A DNA stretch of 64,000 nucleotides, taken from assembly GCF_001559775.1 (NCBI RefSeq), contig NZ_LOHX01000152.1, positions 1-64,000 on the forward strand. Reading direction: 5' to 3'. A program made the translations under genes and the position numbers. The notes beneath the pieces were generated by a model, which saw only the letters and a list, made by a program, of their open reading frames with translations, ran no database searches and had not been told where the DNA came from. The DNA comes from Streptobacillus felis (lineage in GTDB: Bacteria > Fusobacteriota > Fusobacteriia > Fusobacteriales > Leptotrichiaceae). Shown here piece by piece: positions 36,908 to 46,745 of this stretch; positions within the stretch are counted from its first letter, which is position 1, and each line of letters begins with the position of its first letter.

Positions 36908-38192
36908 ATTTTATTACCTTTCTATATAGAACTAATAATGGGTTCCATACACTAGCATTAGTTGGTGAATATGCAAAGTCTATTGATATTAAATCATCTA
37001 TTTTAATTTTAAATCTAATAACTATTGATATTTGATCTATGAATTGAGCTACAGCTTCATAACCTATAATAGTTGCTCCTAGTACTAAATTTGTGTCTTT
37101 GTCATAAATAATTTCAGCTTTACCAGGTTTAGATGATTCAAATGCAGAATTTTTAGTTAATACTTCCATACTAACTTTACCAACATTATATCCTTTGTTT
37201 GTAGCTATTTCTTCAGTTAATCCAGTTCCTGCTATTTTTAAATCAAAGAATGATGTAGCATATGAGTTATTAACACCTATAAATTCAGATTTTTTTCCTG
37301 ATAATATTTTTGCAAGCATCATTCCATGTTTGTTTGCAACATCACCAAAAGGGGCATATGTATAATCATTAGTTATAATATTTTTATTTAATACAGCATC
37401 TCCGAGTGCATATACATCTTCAATATTAGTTTTGAAATTATTATCAACTATTATTTTTCCGTTTAATAAATCTAATTTATCTCCTAATATTTCAGTTTTA
37501 GTTGTAATACCTGTTGAAATAATAAGTAAATCAAAATCTATTTTATGATTATTTTCAAGTACTACATTATTTTCATTAAATTCTTTTACACCGTTTCCAA
37601 GTAATATATTTACATTTTTTTCTTCTATTTTTTCTTTTAATACATTTCTATATTCAAGCGGTAAAATATTAAACACTTCATTTGATTTTTCTACCACAGT
37701 TACATTTATATTGTTTAAAAGTAAGGCCTCTACCATTTCAAGACCTATAAATCCCAGACCTAGTATCAATGCATTTTTAGGTTTATTAGTTTCTATGAAC
37801 TTTTTAATATTAATTGCATCAGTTGCATGTGATAGAGTAAAATAGTTTTCTTTTTTTATGTTTAATGTTGATTTTGCACCTACAGCTATAACTAATTTAT
37901 CATAATTTAAAGTATCTATATTTGTTTTTATATATTTTTCATCATAGTTAATTTCTAATACTTCAGTATTAATTCTTACATCTAATCCTTTATCAATGAA
38001 AGTTTGAGCAGGAGAACCTATAACCTTCTTTAAAGGCAATTCATTAGCTATGTAATATGGAGAAGGACATCCAGCCCAAGATACATATGGACTTTTTTCT
38101 AAAATTATTACTTCATCTTGAGGGTTCATTTTTTTATATTGAGTAGAGAACATCATTCCAGCTGCTCCACCACCTATTACTACTATTTTCAT
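36906..38192 (-). CDS. CoA-disulfide reductase / NADH oxidase-like flavoenzyme
   Basis: A 428-residue pyridine nucleotide-disulfide oxidoreductase. It has the FAD motif GGGAAG (7-12), the single redox Cys in SWAGC (C42), the NAD(P) motif GLGFIGLEMVEAL, and the second FAD motif DVYALGDAV. A single active-site Cys places it with CoA-disulfide reductases and NADH oxidases/peroxidases. It may recycle CoA thiols or remove oxygen. The conserved Cys-Gly after the redox Cys is CPSPYYI here. ATG 38192 follows AAAGGA with good spacing. Confidence 0.87.
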   Translation of the reverse strand: MKIVVIGGGAAGMMFSTQYKKMNPQDEVIILEKSPYVSWAGCPSPYYIANELPLKKVIGSPAQTFIDKGLDVRINTEVLEINYDEKYIKTNIDTLNYDKLVIAVGAKSTLNIKKENYFTLSHATDAINIKKFIETNKPKNALILGLGFIGLEMVEALLLNNINVTVVEKSNEVFNILPLEYRNVLKEKIEEKNVNILLGNGVKEFNENNVVLENNHKIDFDLLIISTGITTKTEILGDKLDLLNGKIIVDNNFKTNIEDVYALGDAVLNKNIITNDYTYAPFGDVANKHGMMLAKILSGKKSEFIGVNNSYATSFFDLKIAGTGLTEEIATNKGYNVGKVSMEVLTKNSAFESSKPGKAEIIYDKDTNLVLGATIIGYEAVAQFIDQISIVIRFKIKIDDLISIDFAYSPTNASVWNPLLVLYRKVIK

Positions 38193-38222
38193 ATTTACCA
38201 TCCTTTGTAATTGCTTTCTATT

Positions 38223-38251
38223 ATTGTATCTTATTTAAAAAAATTTTTCAA
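38223..38251 (-). promoter_or_regulatory. Promoter of CoA-disulfide reductase-like gene
   Basis: On the minus strand TTGAAA (complement of 38246-38251), 17 bases, TACAAT (complement of 38223-38228). Confidence 0.6.
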
Positions 38252-38256
38252 TAGAA

Positions 38257-38278
38257 AAGGGAAAACGAGTTTTCCCTT
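38257..38278 (-). terminator. Hairpin after MORN-type gene
   Basis: A 9-base stem AAGGGAAAA / TTTTCCCTT with loop CGAG; the U-tail on the minus strand is weak. Confidence 0.55.
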
Positions 38279-38283
38279 AATAT

Positions 38284-39021
38284 TTATTCTATTCTTTCTC
38301 CTACTTTAAATCCAAATTCGTAATCAATTACTAATTTAGTACCGTCTTCTCTATGATAAATAGAAGGACCAAAAAGTTTTCCATCTCTATATGAAATATC
38401 TTTGTACATAGTACCATTTTCATTATAATATTTATGTCTTCCATCTTTTTTATTTCTTCTAAAGTTTCTTTCTGAAACTAAATTACCTTTTTCATCATAA
38501 TCAAACCAAGTTGATTTTTCAGGTAAAGCACCCATATGTTCTCTATAATATTCAATTAACATTATTTTTCCATCTTCATGAAAAAATACTTGTTCACCAA
38601 CATGGTGGTTGTCTACAAAATGTTCTATAGATAATAGACGAGGACTATCAAAATTAGGATTGTCATTAAATATCCATTTATTTTTTTCAAATAATCCATT
38701 TTTTAAAGTGAAAATTGATGTTTCATTATTTGCATAAAGAATATAGTTACCATTTCTTTTTGAAGTTTTAGTTTCATCGTTAGCAAGCTGCATATATTCA
38801 TTAGGATTTTCTATACTGTTTTCAGAAATTAATACACCATTTTCATAATTTTCTGATTTAATAACTATACCTGATGGATCTAAAGTTATTTTTTTCCCAT
38901 CTAATAATCCATCTTTAAAATTTGCAATTCCTACGATTTCTGTTAAGTAATCAATAGATCTAAGTAACTTATATTCTCCATTTAATATTGGATTTTTGTT
39001 TAAACCTGAATATACTTTCAT
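38284..39021 (-). CDS. MORN-type repeat protein (YwqK-like)
   Basis: A 245-residue soluble protein made of repeated beta-hairpin units of the MORN_2 kind, such as YYNENGTMYKDISYRDGKLFGP and FDYDEKGNLVSERNFRRNKKDG. Fusobacteria carry many such proteins, often annotated as toxin-antitoxin YwqK antitoxins without experimental support. There is no signal peptide. It stands alone between a divergent lysC and the CoA-disulfide reductase-like gene. Function unknown; protein or membrane binding is possible. Confidence 0.8.
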   Translation of the reverse strand: MKVYSGLNKNPILNGEYKLLRSIDYLTEIVGIANFKDGLLDGKKITLDPSGIVIKSENYENGVLISENSIENPNEYMQLANDETKTSKRNGNYILYANNETSIFTLKNGLFEKNKWIFNDNPNFDSPRLLSIEHFVDNHHVGEQVFFHEDGKIMLIEYYREHMGALPEKSTWFDYDEKGNLVSERNFRRNKKDGRHKYYNENGTMYKDISYRDGKLFGPSIYHREDGTKLVIDYEFGFKVGERIE

Positions 39022-39166
39022 AAAGAACCTCCATAAATATTTCTATATAATATATTATAACTTGAAAATCTTAAAATGGAAGAGATATTTTAAAAATATT
39101 TTTTACTATGCAACTTAATATAAAATGTGGTAAAATATATATAAAAGCATAATGTTAGGAGAAGTT

Positions 39167-40369
39167 ATGAGTAGAGAAATTGTTGTACATAAATATGGAG
39201 GTAGTTCTGTAGCAACCACTGAAAAAATAGTTAACATAGCTAAACATTTAATTGAAGTAAAAAAAAGTGGGAAAGATTTAGTTGTAGTTGTATCTGCTAT
39301 GGGTAAAACTACTGATGGATTAATTAAACTTGCAAAAGAAATATCACATGATCCTGATAAAAGGGAATTAGATAGATTAATGTCAACTGGGGAGCAACAA
39401 ACTATAGCATTACTTTCTATGGCCTTAATTGAGCTTGGACAAAATGCTATATCGCTTACAGGTGAACAGGCAGGAATTAAAACTCTTGGATTACATACGA
39501 AAAATACTATAGAAAGTATTAATAATGAAATAATATTAAAAAATCTTGATGAAGGTAAAATAGTAATAGTAGCAGGATTCCAAGGTGTAAATGAAAATGG
39601 AGATATAACTACTCTTGGTAGAGGAGGATCAGATACTTCAGCTGTTGCCTTAGCCTGTTCATTAAATGCAGAATGTAAGATATATACAGATGTTGATGGG
39701 ATATATACTATAGATCCTAGGGTTTATGAAAATTCAAAAAAAATACAATATATTTCATATGAAGAAATGATGGAACTTGCATATTTGGGTGCTGGTGTTA
39801 TGGAACCAAGAGCTGTTGAGCTTGGATTTAAATATGGGATAGAAATATATGTTGGAAAAACTTTAGGCGAAAATAACGGAACAATAATTACTTTTAAGGA
39901 GAAAATTATGGAGAAAAAAGAAATTAGAGGAATTTCTATTAATAAAAATATATTAATGGTAACTTTAGATGGTATACCAACTTATGCAAGAAATCTTTAT
40001 CCAATATTCAAAAAAGCCTCTGAATATGGAGTTATTATAGATATGATAAGTCAAAATGACGTAATAGCTGAAAAAGGAAGTATAGCTTTTACTTCTCCTA
40101 GAACGGATGAAGAATCTCTTAGAAAAATGTTTAAAGAATTAGAATGTAATTATGAAATATTAATTAATAGTAATGTAGTTAAAGTTTCACTTGTTGGAAT
40201 AGGTCTTGCAACATCTATTAATACTATTTCAAAAATTTTTGAAGTATTGTCAGAAAACAATATTAGTTTTCATCAAATATCTACGTCAGAAATTACTATT
40301 TCAATAGTTGTAGAAGAAACAATAGCTGAAAAAGTTGCTAGATTACTTGCTAAAAAATTTGAATTATAG
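39167..40369 (+). CDS. lysC: Aspartate kinase
   Basis: A 400-residue monofunctional aspartokinase, first step from aspartate to lysine/DAP, threonine and methionine. The kinase domain starts HKYGGSS (K9) and contains GRGGSDTSAVALA; two ACT domains (about 265-400) bind the feedback amino acid. ATG 39167 follows TTAGGAG; an in-frame ATG at 39152 is too close to that site. It begins an operon with a lipoprotein gene, dapA, dapF and asd. Confidence 0.96.
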   Translation: MSREIVVHKYGGSSVATTEKIVNIAKHLIEVKKSGKDLVVVVSAMGKTTDGLIKLAKEISHDPDKRELDRLMSTGEQQTIALLSMALIELGQNAISLTGEQAGIKTLGLHTKNTIESINNEIILKNLDEGKIVIVAGFQGVNENGDITTLGRGGSDTSAVALACSLNAECKIYTDVDGIYTIDPRVYENSKKIQYISYEEMMELAYLGAGVMEPRAVELGFKYGIEIYVGKTLGENNGTIITFKEKIMEKKEIRGISINKNILMVTLDGIPTYARNLYPIFKKASEYGVIIDMISQNDVIAEKGSIAFTSPRTDEESLRKMFKELECNYEILINSNVVKVSLVGIGLATSINTISKIFEVLSENNISFHQISTSEITISIVVEETIAEKVARLLAKKFEL

Positions 40370-40376
40370 GAGTAAT

Positions 40377-41204
40377 ATGAAAAAATATATATTATTATTA
40401 CTATTTGTTTTTTCTTGTTCATCTATATCTGATAAAGTTACTATAGATGCAAAAGATTACAGAAGAATTAATAAGGAAACAGAATATGATTATCTATATT
40501 CTAATTTAGAAAAATCTGATTTTTATTATGATAGAGAATTTTTTAAAATACTAAATGAAATGCAGGATGAGTTTGAATCTTATGTAAAGGTAAAAGAAAT
40601 ATATACATTACCTGGTTTAATACTTAAAAGACTTAATGTTTCAAAAGAAAATTTAAAAAAAATGTATAATTTAGAAAAAATAAATCCTTTAGTATATAAT
40701 TACTTATCTTTACTTGAATTAAAAAGAGAAGATTTTACTAATGCATATAATAATGCATGGATATCTAAAACTGCAAAACATAATTATCTTTCAGACGAGA
40801 TATTTATGTATATAAATATAGTTTTTGATGAAAAAGAAATGTTTGAAGAAGTTTTAGTAAATATGGAAAATATTTATAAGGATTATCCTCTTAATAAATA
40901 TAATAGATTATTATATGATTTATTATATAATTTTTCTAAAGTAAGTGAAGAAGATTTTAAAAATACTAGAAAAGAAATTAGAAAAATAAATAAGAATTTT
41001 TATCCTGAATTACAAGGATATGTTATAGAGTTGTTAATGATGTTAGATTTATTACAATCAGAATATTATTTTTCAAAGAAAGATGTTGCCTCATTAATAA
41101 AATTAAGAGATGAAATAAATAAAACTGAAATTAAAGATAAAATAGATTTAGGAAAAATAAATAATAATTTAGATTATTATATCAAAAAATTATTGGAGGA
41201 ATAG
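40377..41204 (+). CDS. Lipoprotein of unknown function
   Basis: A 275-residue protein with a lipoprotein signal peptide (MKKYILLLLFVFSC; lipidation Cys at about 14). The mature part is helical and Lys/Glu/Tyr-rich, with TPR-like spacing (YNYLSLLELKREDFTNAYNNAW). It lies 7 bases after lysC and 1 base before dapA, inside the lysine operon. The AGGAG site sits at the lysC stop. Its insertion there is unexplained. Confidence 0.82.
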   Translation: MKKYILLLLFVFSCSSISDKVTIDAKDYRRINKETEYDYLYSNLEKSDFYYDREFFKILNEMQDEFESYVKVKEIYTLPGLILKRLNVSKENLKKMYNLEKINPLVYNYLSLLELKREDFTNAYNNAWISKTAKHNYLSDEIFMYINIVFDEKEMFEEVLVNMENIYKDYPLNKYNRLLYDLLYNFSKVSEEDFKNTRKEIRKINKNFYPELQGYVIELLMMLDLLQSEYYFSKKDVASLIKLRDEINKTEIKDKIDLGKINNNLDYYIKKLLEE

Positions 41205-41205
41205 T

Positions 41206-42072
41206 ATGAAATATTCAAAAAGTTATGTTGCATTAATTACACCATTTGATAAAAATTTAAAGGTAGATGTGGAAAAAATAAAGGAGTTAGTAAACTTTCA
41301 TATAGAAAATATGACTTCAGGTATAGTAGTTTGTGGAACTACTGGAGAAGCAGCAACTTTAAGTGAAGAGGAATATATTTTAGCTATTAAAACAGTTGTA
41401 GATGAAGTTAAAGGAAGAATAAAAGTTGTTGCAGGAGCAGGCTCTAATTCAACAGAAAAAGCTGTATATTTAACGAAATTATGTAAAGATTTAGGAGTAC
41501 ATGCTGTATTATCTGTAACACCATATTACAATAAACCAACACAAAGAGCAATAATTAATCATTATATGAAAATTGCAGAAGTTGGTATAGATGTAATTTT
41601 ATATAATGTTCCATCGAGAACAGGGGTTAATATGGATGTGGAAACTACAGTTTTACTTTCAAAAGTTAAGAATATAGTTGGTATTAAAGAAGCTACAGGA
41701 AATATAGATCAGATGATAGAAATAGTTAATAGAGTAGATAAAGATTTTTCAGTAATATCTGGTGAAGATAATTTTATGCTACCTATGCAAGCTATAGGTT
41801 CATGTGGTGTAATATCTGTTACAGCAAATGCACTTCCAAAACAAGTTGCAATGCAATTTGAGTTAACAGGTGAAGAAAGATTTGATTTACATAAATTTAT
41901 GTACAATATACATAAATCTATGTTTATAGAAGGTAATCCAGTAACAATTAAAGCAGCTATGAATGTTTTAGGAATATTAGAAAATGATTTTGTAAGAGAA
42001 CCTTTACTTAGTTCAACTGAAGAAACTAAAAAAGAATTGATAAAACTATTTTCTAAAAAAGGATTGATATAA
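41206..42072 (+). CDS. dapA: 4-hydroxy-tetrahydrodipicolinate synthase
   Basis: A 288-residue class I aldolase condensing pyruvate with aspartate semialdehyde. The Schiff-base lysine K161 (GIKEATG) and Y133 (LYNVPSRTG) have the same numbers as in E. coli DapA, and CGTTGEAATL forms the substrate pocket. TTGGAGGAA precedes the ATG in the tail of the lipoprotein gene. Confidence 0.97.
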   Translation: MKYSKSYVALITPFDKNLKVDVEKIKELVNFHIENMTSGIVVCGTTGEAATLSEEEYILAIKTVVDEVKGRIKVVAGAGSNSTEKAVYLTKLCKDLGVHAVLSVTPYYNKPTQRAIINHYMKIAEVGIDVILYNVPSRTGVNMDVETTVLLSKVKNIVGIKEATGNIDQMIEIVNRVDKDFSVISGEDNFMLPMQAIGSCGVISVTANALPKQVAMQFELTGEERFDLHKFMYNIHKSMFIEGNPVTIKAAMNVLGILENDFVREPLLSSTEETKKELIKLFSKKGLI

Positions 42073-42074
42073 AT

Positions 42075-42857
42075 ATGGAATTTGAAAAATATAGTGGCTT
42101 AGGAAATGATTTTATTATAACAAAAGAAGAATTAAGTATTGAAGAAGTAGTTAAGTATTGTGAAAGAAGAAAATCTATAGGTGCAGATGGTATAATAATT
42201 TTAAAGAAAAAAGAAGAAAATTATTATATGCATTTCTATAATGCAGATGGAAGTTTAGCATCTATGTGTGGTAATGGTATAAGATGCTATGTACATTATT
42301 TATATAATCACAACTTAGTTTCAAAAGATGATGAGATACTAATAGATACATTATCAGGGATAAAAAAAATTAGAATAATTAATGATGATAAAAATGATTT
42401 TTGGGTATCTGTGGATATGAATAAAGCAATAAATACTACTGAAATAAAAGAAATAAAAGCTCTAGATAGAAAATTTGAATATATTTATACATTTACTGGT
42501 ACAGATCATGTAGTTATATATATTGATAAAGAAGATTTGAATGAAGAATTTGTAATAAAATATGGGAAAAATATTGAGCAAAATAAAGAAGTATTTCCAA
42601 AAGGAACTAATGTTAACTTTGTTTATGTAAAAAATATGGACGAAGTTGAAATAATGACTTTTGAAAGAGGTGCAGGACTTACTCTAGCTTGTGGAACTGG
42701 AGCTAGTGCAGTAGGATATATTTCTAATAAATTAGGCAAAACGAATGAAAAAATTAAAGCTAAATTATTAGGTGGAAATTTAGAAATAGAATTAAAAAAT
42801 GATACTATCTATATGAATGGACCAAGTGAATTGATATATAAAGGAAGTGTTGAGTAA
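42075..42857 (+). CDS. dapF: Diaminopimelate epimerase
   Basis: A 260-residue cofactor-free epimerase producing meso-DAP for peptidoglycan and lysine. The catalytic cysteines are C65 (SMCGNGIRC) and C206 (ACGTGA). The N-terminal KYSGLGNDF motif is present. It starts 2 bases after dapA and overlaps asd by 1 base (TAATG). Its presence shows that the wall contains or needs meso-DAP. Confidence 0.97.
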   Translation: MEFEKYSGLGNDFIITKEELSIEEVVKYCERRKSIGADGIIILKKKEENYYMHFYNADGSLASMCGNGIRCYVHYLYNHNLVSKDDEILIDTLSGIKKIRIINDDKNDFWVSVDMNKAINTTEIKEIKALDRKFEYIYTFTGTDHVVIYIDKEDLNEEFVIKYGKNIEQNKEVFPKGTNVNFVYVKNMDEVEIMTFERGAGLTLACGTGASAVGYISNKLGKTNEKIKAKLLGGNLEIELKNDTIYMNGPSELIYKGSVE

Positions 42858-43843
42858 TGAAAAATATTGCTATAGTTGGTGCAACAGGTCTTGTTGGAAC
42901 TACATTTTTAAAAGTTATAGAAAAAAGAAAAATAAAATTTAATAAACTATATCTATATGCTTCAAGTAGAAGTGCTGGGAAAATTATTAATTTTATGGGT
43001 AAAGATTATGAGATAATAGAACTAAAAGATGAAAATATTAAAGATGATATTGATTTTGCATTATTTTCTGCAGGAGGATCAACTTCTTTAGAATTTGCTC
43101 CTAAATTTGCTGAAAAAGGTGCTACTGTAATTGATAACTCAAGTGCATGGCGTATGGATGAAGATGTTCCTTTAATAGTTCCTGAGGCAAATATAGAAGA
43201 TGCTGAAAATGTAAAAAAAGGTATAATAGCAAACCCAAATTGTTCAACTATACAAGTTATACCTGTATTAAAAGTTTTAGCAGATAAATATGGTTTAAAA
43301 AGAGTAATATATTCAACTTATCAATCAGTTTCTGGTGCTGGAGTTAAAGGTTTAGATGATTTAGAAAAAAACTTGAAAGGTGAAGAATCTACTAACTTTC
43401 CAAGCCAAATTGCATTTAATTTAATACCTCAAATAGATGTATTTTTAGATAATGGATATACTAAAGAAGAAATGAAAATGGTAAATGAAACTAGAAAGAT
43501 ATTACATTTACCCGATTTAAGAGTAAGTGCAACTTGTGTAAGAGTTCCTGTTAGATATTCTCATTCAGTTTCTATGAATGTTGAAATGGAAAATGCATTT
43601 GATTTAGATGAAGTTAAAGAATTACTTTCAAAATCAAATGGAGTAGTTTTAGTAGATGATGTAAAAAATAATATATACCCTATGCCTATAATGACAGAAG
43701 GAAAAGATGAAGTATTTGTGGGTAGAATAAGACGTGATGAAACTGTGGATAATGGTTTAAATTTATGGGTTGTTGCAGATAATATTAGAAAAGGTGCAGC
43801 AACTAATGCAGTTCAAATATTGGAATTATTATTAGATAAATAA
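42857..43843 (+). CDS. asd: Aspartate-semialdehyde dehydrogenase
   Basis: A 328-residue enzyme reducing aspartyl phosphate with NADPH. GATGLVGTTFLK (8-19) binds the cofactor, the catalytic Cys is C129 (NPNCST), and STYQSVSGAG and RVPVRYSHS form the active site. Length and motifs match the Gram-positive-type Asd. It ends the lysine operon; no clear terminator hairpin follows before the efp promoter. Confidence 0.97.
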   Translation: MKNIAIVGATGLVGTTFLKVIEKRKIKFNKLYLYASSRSAGKIINFMGKDYEIIELKDENIKDDIDFALFSAGGSTSLEFAPKFAEKGATVIDNSSAWRMDEDVPLIVPEANIEDAENVKKGIIANPNCSTIQVIPVLKVLADKYGLKRVIYSTYQSVSGAGVKGLDDLEKNLKGEESTNFPSQIAFNLIPQIDVFLDNGYTKEEMKMVNETRKILHLPDLRVSATCVRVPVRYSHSVSMNVEMENAFDLDEVKELLSKSNGVVLVDDVKNNIYPMPIMTEGKDEVFVGRIRRDETVDNGLNLWVVADNIRKGAATNAVQILELLLDK

Positions 43844-43872
43844 TTTACATAATAATAAAAGTAGTGTATAAT
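43844..43872 (+). promoter_or_regulatory. Promoter of efp
   Basis: TTTACA (43844-43849), 17 bases, TATAAT (43867-43872), beginning at the asd stop. Confidence 0.75.
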
Positions 43873-43901
43873 ACTATAGAAGAATTTTAAGGAGGAATAT
43901 A

Positions 43902-44474
43902 ATGAAAGCAGCAATGGAATTAAGACAAGGTAATGTATATGTAAAAGAAAATGTACCTTATTTAATTTTAAAAGCAGACAGACATCAATCAACTTCAGGT
44001 AAAAAAGCTAGGGCAGCAGAAATGAAGTTTAAAATTAAAGATTTAATTAGTGGGAAAGTACAAGAAATTACAGTTTTATCTACTGAAATGATTAATGATA
44101 TCATTTTAGATAGAGCACAAATGCAATTTCTATATCAAATGGATGGGGAATTTTTCTTTATGAACCAAGAAACATTTGAACAAATGACTTTAACAGAAGA
44201 TGATTTAGGAGATGCAACAGATTTTTTAGTTGATGAAATGGTAATACAAGTATTATTATATGAAGAAAGAGCAGTAGGTGTAGAACTTCCTAATACAGTG
44301 GTAAGAGAAATTACATATACTGAACCTGGATTAAAAGGAGATACTATAGGTAGAGCTACTAAACCAGCTACTATAGAAACTGGATACCAATTACAAGTTC
44401 CTTTATTCTGTAATATAGGAGATAAGATTAGAATAGATACTCGTACTGGTGAATATATGGAAAGAGCAAATTAA
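43902..44474 (+). CDS. efp: Elongation factor P
   Basis: A 190-residue three-domain factor that rescues ribosomes stalled at polyproline. Domain I has the exposed loop HQSTSGKKARAAEMK with candidate modified lysines K34/K35; domain III ends YQLQVPLFCNIGDKIRIDTRTGEYMERAN. The loop is STSGKK rather than the PGKG of E. coli. No EpmA/EpmB gene is in the window, so the modification state is unknown. AAGGAGG precedes the ATG. Confidence 0.96.
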   Translation: MKAAMELRQGNVYVKENVPYLILKADRHQSTSGKKARAAEMKFKIKDLISGKVQEITVLSTEMINDIILDRAQMQFLYQMDGEFFFMNQETFEQMTLTEDDLGDATDFLVDEMVIQVLLYEERAVGVELPNTVVREITYTEPGLKGDTIGRATKPATIETGYQLQVPLFCNIGDKIRIDTRTGEYMERAN

Positions 44475-44500
44475 AGACTAGTTTATTCTAGTCTTTTTTT
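44473..44500 (+). terminator. Terminator after efp
   Basis: A 9-base stem AAAGACTAG / CTAGTCTTT, 6-base loop and T-run, overlapping the stop codon. Confidence 0.88.
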
Positions 44501-44502
44501 AA

Positions 44503-44531
44503 TTGAATAAAATTGTAAAATAATGTATAAT
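44503..44531 (+). promoter_or_regulatory. Promoter of the nuclease-metG operon
   Basis: TTGAAT (44503-44508), 17 bases, TATAAT (44526-44531). Confidence 0.65.
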
Positions 44532-44565
44532 TAAATATACGAGTAATAAGAAATGAGGGAGTGTT

Positions 44566-45396
44566 TTGAGAAGAATTTTTAAGATATTTTTATTCATAAT
44601 TTTCTCAATAAATATTTGGGCGGAACCTATATTGCTTGCAAGTTTTAATGCAATGAAATTAGGTGAGAATGAAAAAGACTGGATATCTATGGCAAAGATA
44701 GTATCAAAATTTGATATAGTTTCTATACAAGAAGTTATGAATGAAAAAGGTTTAAATAAATTAAGGGAAGAAGTAAAAAAATATACAAATGAAGAATGGG
44801 GATATTTAATATCAGATGTACCAGTAGGTTCAAGAGAGTATAAGGAATATTTTGGTATATTGTATAAGAAAAATAAAGTAAATAAAATAATTTCTTTAGG
44901 TACTTATCAAGATGGTAAATCTGGTTATTTCATAAGAGAACCATTCGGTGCATTAATAAAATCAAATAATTTTGATTTTGTTGTAGTTTCTGTACATTCA
45001 ATTTATGGTAAAGATAAGGTAGAAAGAGAAATTGAAGCTAGTAGATATCATAAAGTATATAAATATTTCTTAGATAAATCAAAAGAGGAAGATATAATAT
45101 TATTAGGAGATTTTAATCTACCAGCAAATTCTAAGGCTTTTAGATATTTTAAGGATACTTTTAAGGTTAAAGAAGCTTTAAATCCTAATAGTAATAAAAC
45201 TACTATGTCTGATAGAGGACTTGCTAATTCTTATGATAACGCTTTCTTTAATAGAAATAATTTAAAAGAATATACTGGTAGATTTGGAGTATATAATTAT
45301 ACTAAAAATAATTATGAACAAGTAAGAAAATATATTTCAGATCATTTAGTTATATTTATGGAGTTTGAAAACGAGGGAGACTTGGATGATAAATAA
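44566..45396 (+). CDS. Secreted endonuclease/exonuclease/phosphatase-family nuclease
   Basis: A 276-residue exported protein with a signal peptide (1-19, ending IWA). The DNase I-like metal-dependent fold shows SFNAMKLG, SIQEV (catalytic Glu), VVVSVHSIYG, LLGDFNLPA and the final ISDHLVIF (Asp-His). It is likely to degrade extracellular DNA or RNA. The start is TTG 44566 after GAGGGAG. It is first in an 11-gene unit and overlaps the MATE gene by 11 bases. Confidence 0.88.
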   Translation: MRRIFKIFLFIIFSINIWAEPILLASFNAMKLGENEKDWISMAKIVSKFDIVSIQEVMNEKGLNKLREEVKKYTNEEWGYLISDVPVGSREYKEYFGILYKKNKVNKIISLGTYQDGKSGYFIREPFGALIKSNNFDFVVVSVHSIYGKDKVEREIEASRYHKVYKYFLDKSKEEDIILLGDFNLPANSKAFRYFKDTFKVKEALNPNSNKTTMSDRGLANSYDNAFFNRNNLKEYTGRFGVYNYTKNNYEQVRKYISDHLVIFMEFENEGDLDDK

Positions 45397-46735
45397 AAAA
45401 GATATGAGTATTTACAAAAAAATACTTATAATTGGAATACCTGTTGCTTTGGAAAATTTGGTATATAATTTGATAAATTTTTTAGATAATTTTATGGTTG
45501 GAAAAGAAAATCCAGCTTTAGGGTTAGGTACTAATGCAGTTTCTGGACTTGGTATTTCTAATCAAATATTTTTTGTATATATAATTTCATTATTTGGATT
45601 ATTTAGTGGTGCTGGTGTACTTTCAGCCCAATATTATGGAAGTAAAAATTATTCTAAAATGAATAAAATTTTAGGATTTTTATCTGTAACTTCATTAATG
45701 ATATCTATTCCTTTTGTAATTATAGGATTAACAAATCCTGATATTTTATTACAATTTTATACTAAAGATCCTATGGTTTTAATACAAGCTAGAGAGTATT
45801 TCAAAATTGCTTGTTTTACATTTCCTTTAGCGGGATTAGGGTTTGTATTTAGTATGCAATTAAGAGTTATTAGTGAATCTAAGTATTCTTTTTATGCTTC
45901 TATAGTTGGATTAATTGTAAATTTATTTGGAAATCTGTTATTAATACCAAGAATAGGTGTTAAAGGAGCTGCTATAGCAACAGTAATAGCAAGATTATTT
46001 TCACTAATATATATGATATATCAAGTTAAGAAAAATAAATTCCCAATTTTATCAAGTATAAAGGAAACTCTTAGTTTTGAGTTTAAATTAGTGAAGGAAA
46101 TTATAAGTATCTCATTCCCTACATTTATACATGAATTTATATGGGTATCAGGATTAACTTTTAGAACTTCAATTTATAGTAATATGGGTGCAGTTGAGTA
46201 TTCATCTATAGTTATAGCATCAACAATTTCATCTATATTATTTAGTATGTTTAGTGGAGTTTCTAATGCTGCATCTGTATTAGTAGGAAATGAATTAGGA
46301 GCAAATAACTTAGATAAAGCAAAAAAAATAGCGAGCCTATGTTTTAGATTAATGATATTATTAGGAATATTTTCTGCTATAATGGTAAATATTATATCTC
46401 CTATAGTACTTAATTTAATGAAGCCTGAGGTAGAACTTGCAAGACTTACAAGACTTGTAGTATTAAGTGAAAGTTTATTATTACCATTTAAAGGATTAAA
46501 TTTATTAGTTATAGTTGGAATTTTAAGAGCAGGTGGAGATATTTTCTATGCTATGATGCTTGACTTAATAAGTATGGTAGGACTTTCAGTACCTCTTACT
46601 TTATTAGGTAGATATTTACAATTACCAATAAATATTATTTATCTATTAGGTGGTAGTTCGGAATTATTTGTATTCCTACCATCAATATTAAGATACAAAC
46701 AAAGAAAATGGTTAAAAAGAATAATAAGAGAATAG
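45386..46735 (+). CDS. MATE-family efflux transporter (second copy)
   Basis: A 449-residue protein with about 12 membrane helices in two halves. It differs from the MATE at 33882, and its N-terminal half has GIPVALENLVYNLINFLDNFMVG and GLFSGAGVLSAQYYG, closer to the NorM/DinF-like branch. ATG 45386 follows GAGGGAG inside the upstream gene; an in-frame TTG at 45365 is less well placed. The substrate is unknown. It is followed after 10 bases by dgt. Confidence 0.88.
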   Translation: MINKKDMSIYKKILIIGIPVALENLVYNLINFLDNFMVGKENPALGLGTNAVSGLGISNQIFFVYIISLFGLFSGAGVLSAQYYGSKNYSKMNKILGFLSVTSLMISIPFVIIGLTNPDILLQFYTKDPMVLIQAREYFKIACFTFPLAGLGFVFSMQLRVISESKYSFYASIVGLIVNLFGNLLLIPRIGVKGAAIATVIARLFSLIYMIYQVKKNKFPILSSIKETLSFEFKLVKEIISISFPTFIHEFIWVSGLTFRTSIYSNMGAVEYSSIVIASTISSILFSMFSGVSNAASVLVGNELGANNLDKAKKIASLCFRLMILLGIFSAIMVNIISPIVLNLMKPEVELARLTRLVVLSESLLLPFKGLNLLVIVGILRAGGDIFYAMMLDLISMVGLSVPLTLLGRYLQLPINIIYLLGGSSELFVFLPSILRYKQRKWLKRIIRE

Positions 46736-46745
46736 AGGTGATGTT

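Noticed and set aside
38284-39021. MORN/YwqK-like gene as half of a toxin-antitoxin pair
   Set aside because: No adjacent small partner gene; it stands alone with its own flanking signals, and the antitoxin label has little support.
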